From the NCBI RefSeq assembly GCF_019457475.1, contig NZ_CP080413.1:124001-188000 (forward strand): a stretch of DNA of 64,000 bases, read 5' to 3'. The DNA is from Shewanella acanthi (GTDB lineage: Bacteria; Pseudomonadota; Gammaproteobacteria; Enterobacterales; Shewanellaceae). The notes beneath the pieces are model-generated. The model had not been told where the DNA came from. It did not search any database and saw nothing but the letters and a program-made list of their open reading frames with translations. The first letter of the stretch is position 1, and each line of letters begins with the position of its first letter. Made by a program: the position numbers and the translations under genes. Shown here piece after piece: positions 56,721-64,000 of this stretch.

Positions 56721-58061
56721 ATGGCAAAACCAGGACTTGATTTAAAAAGCGCGAAAGGTGGTCTTTCGGAGTTGAAAGCACGCCTACTGTTCGTGATTGG
56801 TGCGATTATCGTCTTTAGGGCCGGTTCGTTTGTGCCAATTCCTGGTATTGACGCAGCTGTATTAGCAGAGCTGTTTGCTCAGCAAAGTGGTACCATCCTA
56901 GGCATGTTTAACATGTTCTCGGGTGGTGCACTTGAGCGTGCTTCTATTTTCGCATTAGGTATCATGCCGTACATTTCGGCATCGATTATCATGCAGTTAT
57001 TGACTGTTGTGCATCCTGCACTCGCTGAATTGAAGAAAGAAGGCGAGTCTGGACGTAAAAAAATCAGTCAGTATACACGATGGGGTACGTTAGTGCTGGG
57101 TACATTCCAGTCGATCGGTATTGCAACGGGTTTACCAAACTTAGTTCCAGGCCTTGTGGTCAATCTAGGTTTTGGTTTTTACTTTGTTGCAGTTGTGAGC
57201 TTAGTAACAGGGACGATGTTCTTGATGTGGCTGGGTGAGCAAATTACCGAACGAGGTATAGGTAATGGTATCTCGATCTTAATTTTCGCAGGTATCGTTG
57301 CTGGATTACCTTCCGCTATCGGCCAAACGGCTGAGCAGGCGCGTCAAGGTGACCTGAATGTGTTAGTGTTGTTGTTGATCGCGGCGATTGTATTCGTAGT
57401 GACTTATCTTGTAGTATTTGTGGAGCGTGGCCAACGTCGTATCGTTGTGAACTACGCGAAGCGTCAGCAAGGCCGTAAGGTTTTTGCTGCGCAGAGCACA
57501 CATTTACCGTTGAAGATAAACATGGCGGGTGTCATTCCCCCAATTTTTGCGTCAAGCATCATTTTGTTCCCTGGAACCCTAGCTCAGTGGTTTGGTCAAA
57601 ATGAGTCCATGTCATGGTTAAGTGATTTTTCACTGGCCGTGTCACCTGGACAACCGCTTTACTCATTATTGTATGCAACAGCAATTATCTTCTTCTGTTT
57701 CTTCTACACAGCGTTGGTGTTTAACCCACGTGAAACAGCCGATAACCTGAAGAAGAGTGGTGCATTCATCCCTGGGATCCGTCCTGGAGAACAGACTTCG
57801 CGTTACATTGATAAAGTAATGACCCGTTTGACATTAGCAGGCGCGTTATACATTACCTTTATCTGTTTAATTCCGGAGTTCATGTTAATCACAATGAAAG
57901 TGCAGTTCTATTTTGGCGGTACTTCACTACTTATTATGGTAGTTGTGATCATGGACTTCATGGCTCAGGTTCAGACCCATATGATGTCTCATCAGTATGA
58001 GTCTGTGATGAAGAAAGCTAACCTAGTAAACAAAGCGAATTTAGATCGTTTTGGTCGCTAA
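56721..58061 (+). CDS. secY: Preprotein translocase channel SecY
   Basis: 446 residues with ten transmembrane helices, forming the protein-conducting pore with SecE (30716). Signature [20 protein letters not shown] is in helix 2. The ATG at 56721 gives [14 protein letters not shown]; an upstream in-frame start lies inside rplO and is rejected. GAGGAA precedes it. Confidence 0.98.
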   Translation: MAKPGLDLKSAKGGLSELKARLLFVIGAIIVFRAGSFVPIPGIDAAVLAELFAQQSGTILGMFNMFSGGALERASIFALGIMPYISASIIMQLLTVVHPALAELKKEGESGRKKISQYTRWGTLVLGTFQSIGIATGLPNLVPGLVVNLGFGFYFVAVVSLVTGTMFLMWLGEQITERGIGNGISILIFAGIVAGLPSAIGQTAEQARQGDLNVLVLLLIAAIVFVVTYLVVFVERGQRRIVVNYAKRQQGRKVFAAQSTHLPLKINMAGVIPPIFASSIILFPGTLAQWFGQNESMSWLSDFSLAVSPGQPLYSLLYATAIIFFCFFYTALVFNPRETADNLKKSGAFIPGIRPGEQTSRYIDKVMTRLTLAGALYITFICLIPEFMLITMKVQFYFGGTSLLIMVVVIMDFMAQVQTHMMSHQYESVMKKANLVNKANLDRFGR

Positions 58062-58081
58062 TTAGCTTACGGAGTGATGAA

Positions 58082-58195
58082 ATGAAAGTTCGAGCTTCCG
58101 TGAAGAAGATCTGCCGTAATTGCAAGATCGTCAAGCGTAGTGGCGTTGTACGCGTTATCTGTGTTGAACCAAAACACAAACAGCGTCAAGGCTAA
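58082..58195 (+). CDS. rpmJ: 50S ribosomal protein L36 (zinc-binding form)
   Basis: 37 residues, [20 protein letters not shown] at the start. The Cys-X2-Cys (11, 14), Cys27 and His33 pattern makes it the zinc-ribbon form. GGAGTGATG leads the ATG. Gene is below usual length cut-offs but certain by sequence and place after secY. Confidence 0.97.
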   Translation: MKVRASVKKICRNCKIVKRSGVVRVICVEPKHKQRQG

Positions 58196-58204
58196 TAAAA
58201 GAAA

Positions 58205-58234
58205 TTTGTTCAGCCCAATTATGGGCTGAACAAA
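58205..58234 (+). terminator. Hairpin ending the spc operon
   Basis: Perfect 13-bp stem TTTGTTCAGCCCA / TGGGCTGAACAAA with loop ATTA, then AATATTGTTT, a weak T run. A terminator or partial terminator before the alpha operon. Confidence 0.7.
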
Positions 58235-58241
58235 ATATTGT

Positions 58242-58270
58242 TTGCAAATCTGTCGACTGTCGAGTATCCT
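58242..58270 (+). promoter_or_regulatory. alpha operon promoter
   Basis: -35 TTGCAA (58242-58247), 17-bp spacer, -10 TATCCT (58265-58270), with a ~36-base leader to rpsM. The S4 pseudoknot of E. coli lies in the equivalent leader; it was not traced here. Confidence 0.6.
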
Positions 58271-58312
58271 TTCGGGCTTTTCGCAGTTGGCCTTTAACTT
58301 AAGGAGTGCATA

Positions 58313-58669
58313 GTGGCCCGTATCGCTGGCATTAACATTCCTGATCAAAAGCACACAGTCATCGCATTGACTGCTATTTTCGGCATCGGCCGTACTCGCG
58401 CTAGAGCAATCTGCGCGGCTACAGCAATCGCTGAAACTGCTAAGATCAAGGAATTGAGCGAAGCTCAAATTGACACACTACGCGAAGAAGTCGCCAAATA
58501 CCTTGTAGAAGGTGACTTACGTCGTGAGATTTCAATGAACATCAAGCGTCTTATGGATCTTGGTTGTTATCGTGGTCTCCGCCATCGTCGTAGCCTGCCT
58601 CTCCGTGGGCAACGTACTAAGACCAATGCGCGTACGCGTAAAGGTCCACGTAAACCAATCAAGAAGTAA
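58313..58669 (+). CDS. rpsM: 30S ribosomal protein S13
   Basis: 118 residues; intersubunit bridge protein. GTG start at 58313 after AAGGAG, giving [34 protein letters not shown] signature. Confidence 0.98.
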   Translation: MARIAGINIPDQKHTVIALTAIFGIGRTRARAICAATAIAETAKIKELSEAQIDTLREEVAKYLVEGDLRREISMNIKRLMDLGCYRGLRHRRSLPLRGQRTKTNARTRKGPRKPIKK

Positions 58670-58683
58670 CGGGAAGGTAGACA

Positions 58684-59076
58684 ATGGCTAAAGTTCCGTC
58701 ACGTTCTCCGCGTAAGCGCGTACGTAAACAGGTTGCAGATGGCATGGCTCATATCCATGCTTCTTTCAACAACACAATTGTCACCATTACAGATCGTCAA
58801 GGTAATGCGTTGTCATGGGCTACTTCAGGTGGTTCAGGTTTCCGTGGTTCACGTAAATCTACTCCATTTGCTGCACAGGTAGCTGCTGAGCGTGCAGGTG
58901 TTGCTGCTCAAGACTACGGTTTAAAAAACCTTGAAGTGTTTGTGAAGGGTCCAGGTCCAGGTCGTGAATCAGCCATTCGTGCGCTGAACGCTGTTGGTTA
59001 CAAAATTACCAACATTACCGATGTGACGCCGATCCCTCATAATGGTTGTCGTCCTCCTAAAAAACGTCGTGTATAA
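58684..59076 (+). CDS. rpsK: 30S ribosomal protein S11
   Basis: 130 residues; platform protein near the mRNA exit. [13 protein letters not shown] and the C-terminal [16 protein letters not shown] are conserved. Confidence 0.98.
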   Translation: MAKVPSRSPRKRVRKQVADGMAHIHASFNNTIVTITDRQGNALSWATSGGSGFRGSRKSTPFAAQVAAERAGVAAQDYGLKNLEVFVKGPGPGRESAIRALNAVGYKITNITDVTPIPHNGCRPPKKRRV

Positions 59077-59107
59077 CGCGTTTAATTAGGATAGTTGGAG
59101 AAAGATC

Positions 59108-59728
59108 ATGGCAAGATACTTGGGTCCCAAGCTCAAGCTCAGCCGCCGAGAAGGTACTGACCTTTTCTTAAAAAGCGGTGTGAGAGCAATCGATTCTAAG
59201 TGTAAACTGGAATCTGCACCAGGACAGCATGGCGCTCGTAAGCCACGTCTGTCAGAGTACGGTTTACAGTTACGCGAAAAACAAAAAGTTCGTCGTATTT
59301 ACGGTGTGTTAGAAAAACAATTCCGTAACTACTATAAAGAAGCTGCACGTCTGAAAGGCAACACCGGTGAGAACCTGTTGCAACTTTTAGAAACTCGTTT
59401 AGATAACGTTGTTTATCGTATGGGTTTCGGTGCGACTCGTGCAGAATCACGTCAGCTAGTAAGCCATAAATCAATTATGGTTAACGGTCGTGTTGTTAAC
59501 ATTCCGTCATTCAAAGTGTCTGCGAATGATGTTGTAAGCATCCGTGAAAAGTCACGCACTCAAGCTCGTATCAAAGCAGCTTTAGAAGTGGCAGCTCAAC
59601 GCGAGAAGCCTACATGGGTTGAAGTCGACAGCGCGAAAATGGAAGGTGCTTTCAAGCGCATTCCAGAACGTAGCGATTTGTCTGCGGAAATTAACGAACA
59701 GCTGATCGTCGAGCTTTACTCTAAGTAA
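59108..59728 (+). CDS. rpsD: 30S ribosomal protein S4
   Basis: 206 residues; primary 16S binder, mRNA-entry protein and alpha operon repressor in E. coli. Begins [21 protein letters not shown]4 RNA-binding domain near [20 protein letters not shown]. Confidence 0.98.
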   Translation: MARYLGPKLKLSRREGTDLFLKSGVRAIDSKCKLESAPGQHGARKPRLSEYGLQLREKQKVRRIYGVLEKQFRNYYKEAARLKGNTGENLLQLLETRLDNVVYRMGFGATRAESRQLVSHKSIMVNGRVVNIPSFKVSANDVVSIREKSRTQARIKAALEVAAQREKPTWVEVDSAKMEGAFKRIPERSDLSAEINEQLIVELYSK

Positions 59729-59752
59729 GGCTAACAAACAAGAGAGGACACA

Positions 59753-60742
59753 ATGCAGGGTTCTGTTACAGAATTTCTTAAACCGCGTCTCGTTGATATC
59801 GAGCAGGTTAACTCAACACGTGCCAAGGTTACTTTGGAACCGCTTGAGCGTGGTTTCGGCCACACTTTAGGTAACGCGTTGCGTCGCATCCTATTGTCGT
59901 CTATGCCTGGCTGCGCAGTTACAGAAGTCGAGATCGACGGTGTACTGCACGAATACAGCAGTAAGGAAGGCGTGCAAGAGGATATCCTTGAAATCTTGCT
60001 TAACCTGAAAGGGTTAGCAGTGACTATCGAGGGTAAAGACGAGGCTATGCTTACTCTAAGCAAGTCCGGCGCAGGCCCTGTCATCGCAGCAGATATCACG
60101 CATGATGGTGATGTCACTATCGTGAATCCTGATCATGTTATCTGTAACTTAACAGGTAACAATGATATCAGCATGCGTATTCGCGTTGAGCGTGGTCGTG
60201 GTTATGTGCCAGCATCTGCTCGTGCACAGACTGAAGACGATGATCGCCCAATCGGCCGTTTGCTGGTTGATGCTTCTTTCTCGCCAGTTGCACGTATTGC
60301 CTACAATGTAGAAGCAGCTCGTGTTGAACAGCGTACTGACTTGGATAAACTCGTTATCGATATGACCACAAACGGCACTATCGATCCTGAGGAAGCTATC
60401 CGTCGTTCTGCAACCATTTTAGCTGAACAGCTGGATGCGTTTGTTGAGCTGCGCGATGTGACTGAGCCAGAAATGAAAGAAGAGAAACCGGAGTTCGATC
60501 CGATTCTGTTGCGTCCTGTCGACGATTTAGAGCTAACTGTACGTTCGGCTAACTGTTTGAAAGCCGAAGCGATTCATTACATCGGAGATCTGGTACAACG
60601 CACTGAAGTTGAGCTGCTTAAGACCCCGAACTTAGGTAAGAAATCTCTTACTGAAATTAAGGACGTTTTAGCTTCTCGCGGACTGTCGTTAGGTATGCGT
60701 TTGGAAAACTGGCCTCCAGCTAGTTTAGCAGACGACCTATAA
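59753..60742 (+). CDS. rpoA: RNA polymerase alpha subunit
   Basis: 329 residues. N-terminal dimerisation domain ([20 protein letters not shown]) and a C-terminal domain ([17 protein letters not shown] to [10 protein letters not shown]) that contacts UP elements and activators. AGAGGA before the ATG. Confidence 0.98.
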   Translation: MQGSVTEFLKPRLVDIEQVNSTRAKVTLEPLERGFGHTLGNALRRILLSSMPGCAVTEVEIDGVLHEYSSKEGVQEDILEILLNLKGLAVTIEGKDEAMLTLSKSGAGPVIAADITHDGDVTIVNPDHVICNLTGNNDISMRIRVERGRGYVPASARAQTEDDDRPIGRLLVDASFSPVARIAYNVEAARVEQRTDLDKLVIDMTTNGTIDPEEAIRRSATILAEQLDAFVELRDVTEPEMKEEKPEFDPILLRPVDDLELTVRSANCLKAEAIHYIGDLVQRTEVELLKTPNLGKKSLTEIKDVLASRGLSLGMRLENWPPASLADDL

Positions 60743-60782
60743 GTCTCAGGTTTGTACAGATTTAGGTTATAAGGATTAGGTC

Positions 60783-61178
60783 ATGCGCCATCGTAAGAGT
60801 GGTCGTCAACTTAACCGCAACAGCAGCCACCGCCAAGCTATGTTCCGTAACATGGCAAGCTCACTGGTTCGTCATGAAATTATCAAGACGACTGTAGCTA
60901 AAGCGAAAGAACTGCGTCGCGTAGTTGAGCCTCTGATAACACTTGCTAAGAGTGACAGCGTTGCAAACCGTCGTTTAGCGTTTGCACGTACTCGCGACGC
61001 TGAAGTCGTAGGTAAGTTATTCACTGAATTGGGTCCACGTTACCAGGAACGTCCTGGTGGCTATACCCGTATCCTTAAGTGCGGTTTACGTGCTGGTGAT
61101 AAAGCCCCAATGGCTTACATCGAGCTAGTAGGTCGTCCAGAAGCTGCTCAAGCTGTAGAAGTTGAAGCTGCTGAATAA
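60783..61178 (+). CDS. rplQ: 50S ribosomal protein L17
   Basis: 131 residues; last gene of the alpha operon. Starts [20 protein letters not shown]; ends in an acidic tail (VEVEAAE). Confidence 0.98.
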   Translation: MRHRKSGRQLNRNSSHRQAMFRNMASSLVRHEIIKTTVAKAKELRRVVEPLITLAKSDSVANRRLAFARTRDAEVVGKLFTELGPRYQERPGGYTRILKCGLRAGDKAPMAYIELVGRPEAAQAVEVEAAE

Positions 61179-61193
61179 TTAAGGTTACAAATT

Positions 61194-61224
61194 AAAAAGC
61201 CGGGCTATATGCCCGGTTTTTTTA
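61194..61224 (+). terminator. alpha operon terminator
   Basis: CCGGGC / GCCCGG stem with TATAT loop, A-rich before and eight T after. Confidence 0.92.
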
Positions 61225-61702
61225 TGTCATTAGTTTTGTTTGATCTTCGACAGTTTAATCTCTGTATTCGTTGCGAGCTTTAATCTACCACTTCCCCATT
61301 TTAGGGTCTTTGTTAGTTACTACTTTTGAAAGATGCCATTTATTCCGAGATACGCTCAATTAACTTGATTACGTCAACATTTGAATTAACAGAATTTGAT
61401 TCGTGATTCGTTTGTTTAATCTGATACTAAGTATCTTCATGCCGCTAATTTTGATTCTCCAGTGCTTCATTCTGTCTTCTTAATAACATATCAGGCTAAA
61501 TGCCTATTTTTGAATCGCTCAGGTTTGCCCTTTGGTCCTCGCAGAGATTGTTCGTCATGTTTGCCTTACTAATTTCAATCGTATTGGTTTTGATCACTTG
61601 CCCTTTAAGAGTCTGTAAAAATTAGATTTGTGATTAATTTATCGAGCATTTCTTCAGCATGTTGAACCTGTGTATGAGCTATTAACGCGATTAATAGGTA
61701 AT
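61225..61702. other. Non-coding interval between rplQ and ccmE
   Basis: About 480 bp, T-rich on the + strand, between two converging operons, with no ORF, RNA or repeat that I can support. Confidence 0.5.
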
Positions 61703-61725
61703 AAAAAAGCCTCCGAAGAGGCTTT
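61703..61725 (-). terminator. Terminator of the ccm operon
   Basis: AAAGCCTC / GAGGCTTT with loop CGAA on the + strand; on the minus strand it is followed by a T run, 30 bp after ccmE. Confidence 0.85.
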
Positions 61726-61754
61726 CAAGCTAGTGCTTTTTTAATGTAATCCAA

Positions 61755-62243
61755 TTACTGGACAGTTGCAGTTTTCTGCTGACTATAATCCAGTTTTTCG
61801 TGTTTTTGACCCATGGCTTCGGCGACTTCAGGCGGCATGTAATTCTCATCATGTTTTGCTAAGACTTCGGTCGCTGCAAGTTTGCCATCCGCGCCTAAGA
61901 CACCTTGAGCGACAATCCCTTGGCCTTCACGGAAAAGATCTGGTAGCAGATCGTCATAGGTAACTAGGATCTCTCCGCCTAATGAATCGTGAACGGCAAA
62001 CTCCACGTGTAAGCTGTTTGGATCGCGTACCATAGAGCCTTCGGTCACCATGCCTCCGACGCGTATACGTTGGCCAACCTCAGGCTTAACTCCCGTATCG
62101 GCTTTACCTTTGACTATCTCTGTTGGGGTATAAAACAGATTTAAGTTTGAATTGAGTGCATACAGTAAGAGCGATGCGATTGCAGCAACACCGCCAATCA
62201 AAGCCACTGCTAAGGTCAGTCTTTTTTTGCGTCTAGTATTCAC
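61755..62243 (-). CDS. ccmE: Cytochrome c maturation heme chaperone CcmE
   Basis: 162 residues. N-terminal membrane anchor (about 9-30), then an OB-fold periplasmic domain with the covalent heme ligand His131 in AKHDENY and Tyr135. It receives heme from CcmC and passes it to the ligase. GTG start at 62243 with GAGGAG 9 bases upstream; it overlaps ccmD by 4 bp. Confidence 0.97.
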   Translation of the reverse strand: MNTRRKKRLTLAVALIGGVAAIASLLLYALNSNLNLFYTPTEIVKGKADTGVKPEVGQRIRVGGMVTEGSMVRDPNSLHVEFAVHDSLGGEILVTYDDLLPDLFREGQGIVAQGVLGADGKLAATEVLAKHDENYMPPEVAEAMGQKHEKLDYSQQKTATVQ

Positions 62244-62440
62244 GATTTGCTACTCCTCGTCTCTTTAAGGCGCTCTTCACGGTCCATTTTTTTCGCGATT
62301 TCAATGAGCACTTTTCGCTTTTGACGTGCACTACTGATGATCAGCGTTGTTAAACAAAAAAAAGTAACACCGTAGGCTAGCCATACATAAAAGGCATAAC
62401 CACCCATATTAAAAAAATCACTGATAGAATCGAATTGCAT
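62240..62440 (-). CDS. ccmD: Heme exporter small subunit CcmD
   Basis: 66-residue single-helix protein ([20 protein letters not shown]) with a basic cytoplasmic tail; helps release holo-CcmE from the CcmABC complex. Starts in the last base of the ccmC stop and overlaps ccmE. Confidence 0.93.
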   Translation of the reverse strand: MQFDSISDFFNMGGYAFYVWLAYGVTFFCLTTLIISSARQKRKVLIEIAKKMDREERLKETRSSKS

Positions 62441-63186
62441 TATTTGACCTCCTCAGCTTTAGCAAGTTCACGAACCCATGGACGCATGCCATTCCTTGCA
62501 AGAATTTCGGCTTTAAATCTCACGATAGTGATAGCACCAATCATAAGGCCGAAACCTAAAATATTTATTAAAAGTGGATATAACATTGAGCTCGACATGG
62601 TCGACTCTGAGGTGATTTTGATTGTTGATGGCTGATGTAGTGAGCTCCACCATTCTACAGAGTATTTGATGATTGGAATGTTGATCACACCCACTATCGC
62701 CAGAATACCAGCCGCGCGAGCTGCGAGAACTTTGTCTTCAAATGAGGCATAGAGAGAAATTACACCTAAATAGAGGAACAGTAATACTAGTTCTGAAGTT
62801 AAGCGTGCATCCCACACCCACCAAGTCCCCCACATTGGTTTCCCCCAAGTGGCGCCAGTAAAGAGTGCAATAAAGGTGATAACGGCACCTATTGGTGCAA
62901 TTGAGGCCGCAGCCCAGTCGGCTAACTTAATTTGCCATACAAGGCCAATAAAGGCTGCTGTTGCCATGCCCATATAGGCTGCCATTGACATAGATGCCGC
63001 TGGAACGTGGATAAAGATGATTCGATAGCTATCGCCCTGCTGATAATCCGTTGGTGCGAAAGCTAGTCCCCACACTGTACCAACGGTAATAAATAGGCAG
63101 GCTAATGTTGCGAACCAAGGGAATAACGTACCTGATAACTTGTAAGCGCGTTCAGGATCCGCATATGGGTGTAACCATTTCCACAT
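62440..63186 (-). CDS. ccmC: Heme-handling protein CcmC
   Basis: 248 residues, six transmembrane helices. The tryptophan-rich WGTWWVWDARLTSELVLLFL that presents heme to CcmE is intact, with conserved His in IFIHVPAA and near SSLHQP. One base separates it from ccmB. Confidence 0.97.
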   Translation of the reverse strand: MWKWLHPYADPERAYKLSGTLFPWFATLACLFITVGTVWGLAFAPTDYQQGDSYRIIFIHVPAASMSMAAYMGMATAAFIGLVWQIKLADWAAASIAPIGAVITFIALFTGATWGKPMWGTWWVWDARLTSELVLLFLYLGVISLYASFEDKVLAARAAGILAIVGVINIPIIKYSVEWWSSLHQPSTIKITSESTMSSSMLYPLLINILGFGLMIGAITIVRFKAEILARNGMRPWVRELAKAEEVK

Positions 63187-63187
63187 A

Positions 63188-63874
63188 TTAGTTAGTACTC
63201 ACTCGTAGAGATGCACCAATTGCAAAGGGTGCCAAGGTTAACGAACCGATCAACATTGCGCCAATTATAGCGAGTTGACCATCATAGGGTAAATTCATAC
63301 CCGCAGCATCTATGGCACTGGTCGCAAAAATCAGTACCGGTATATAAAGTGGCAAGATTAGCAAACTGAGTAAAACGCCTCCCTTACGTAATCCAACGGT
63401 AAGCGCTACACCAATAGCCCCGAGTAAAGATAACACGGGGGTCCCTAATGCGAGTGTAGCAATGAGAGCACCATAACTGTTGCTATCTAAATTAAGTAAT
63501 ACAGCAAGTAATGGAGCAATGAGAATTAAGGGTACACCCGTTAGTAGCCAATGGGCTAATACCTTTGCCAGAACTAATATTGATAACGGCTGTGGACTTA
63601 ATAGCATTTGCTCCAAGCTACCATCACTAAAATCCGCTTTAAATAATCTTTCAAGGGATAACATTGACGCAAGTAAAGCTGCTACCCAGATAATCCCTGG
63701 TGCAATGCGGGCAAGCATTTGTGGTTCTGGTCCAATACCTAATGGGAATAAGGTCACAACCATGATGAAAAACAATAATGGATTAAAAATATCACCACGA
63801 TGACGAATGGCAATTTTCAAATCTCGCTTTAATAAAGTAAAAAATGCTTGAGTAAAGCTGATACCTCTTTTCAT
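63188..63874 (-). CDS. ccmB: ABC transporter permease CcmB
   Basis: 228 residues, about six transmembrane helices; works with the CcmA ATPase to release holo-CcmE. Starts 11 bp after the ccmA stop. Confidence 0.97.
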   Translation of the reverse strand: MKRGISFTQAFFTLLKRDLKIAIRHRGDIFNPLLFFIMVVTLFPLGIGPEPQMLARIAPGIIWVAALLASMLSLERLFKADFSDGSLEQMLLSPQPLSILVLAKVLAHWLLTGVPLILIAPLLAVLLNLDSNSYGALIATLALGTPVLSLLGAIGVALTVGLRKGGVLLSLLILPLYIPVLIFATSAIDAAGMNLPYDGQLAIIGAMLIGSLTLAPFAIGASLRVSTN

Positions 63875-63885
63875 TATGCAACACC

Positions 63886-64000
63886 TTATACAAAGCGATA
63901 ATCTAGACGAATTTTACGAAGCCTATCATCTTTGATGATGCCCATATCTTGGTGTGTTGTTAGTATCACGCAACCACCATTATCCGCATGTCGAATAAAT
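63886..64000 (-). CDS. ccmA: ABC transporter ATPase CcmA, 3' end only
   Basis: Last ~38 codons of CcmA, cut by the window edge. The H-loop region [11 protein letters not shown] is readable, followed by a short tail ending LDYRFV. Identity rests on this motif and the place upstream of ccmB. Confidence 0.88.
   Translation of the reverse strand, partial: FIRHADNGGCVILTTHQDMGIIKDDRLRKIRLDYRFV

Overview
The window reads as a housekeeping stretch of a Shewanella-type gammaproteobacterial chromosome. The support is the 16S rRNA sequence, the E. coli-like gene order fabR-trmA-murI-rrn-murB-birA-coaA-tRNA(Thr,Tyr,Gly,Thr)-tuf-secE-nusG-rplKAJL-rpoBC, the direct continuation into the str, S10, spc and alpha ribosomal operons, and a System I cytochrome c maturation (ccm) cluster straight after them. 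The genus is an inference from sequence character. No CRISPR array, prophage, insertion sequence or plasmid gene was recognised.

Layout. 1-6783 (+): the distal part of a type II secretion operon, gspF (cut by the window edge), G, H, I, J, K, L, M, N. 6862-7524 (-): a yrfG-like HAD nucleotidase. 7937-9812 (+): nudE, cysQ and a GNAT acetyltransferase. 9980-12456 (+): a TetR regulator overlapping a transporter-acyltransferase fusion of the LplT-PlsC kind. 12540-14405: a membrane fatty acid desaturase (-) diverging from fabR (+), with a clear FabR-type operator on the desaturase promoter. 14461-16850: a gene-poor interval holding one bile acid:sodium symporter family gene (-) between long non-coding stretches. 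16852-19397: trmA (-), murI (+) and a membrane-anchored RRM protein (-).

19616-25330: one rRNA operon with two tandem promoters, 16S, tRNA-Ile, tRNA-Ala, 23S, 5S and a terminator. Two boxA-like sites and long processing stems flank the rRNAs. 25532-28542: murB-birA (+) and coaA (-). 28730-30488: a tRNA-tuf operon. 30540-42728: secE-nusG, rplKA, rplJL and rpoBC with internal promoters and an attenuator-like hairpin before rpoB. 42760-47271: str operon (rpsL, rpsG, fusA, second tuf). 47361-52558: S10 operon with an L4-type leader attenuator. 52565-58195: spc operon through secY and rpmJ. 58242-61224: alpha operon. 61703-64000 (-): ccmE, D, C, B and the 3' end of ccmA.

How it works together. 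Nearly all of 19.6-61.2 kb builds the gene expression machinery: rRNA, tRNAs, 30 ribosomal proteins, three RNA polymerase subunits, EF-Tu twice, EF-G, NusG and the SecE/SecY translocon core. The flanks handle envelope functions: type II secretion, fatty acid unsaturation and its repressor, lysophospholipid recycling, peptidoglycan precursors and cytochrome c assembly. I did not find a wholly new system. The most interesting signals are regulatory: the FabR operator, a perfect palindrome containing the rplK promoter, an intrinsic-terminator-like hairpin inside the rRNA operon, and the near-identical tuf pair.
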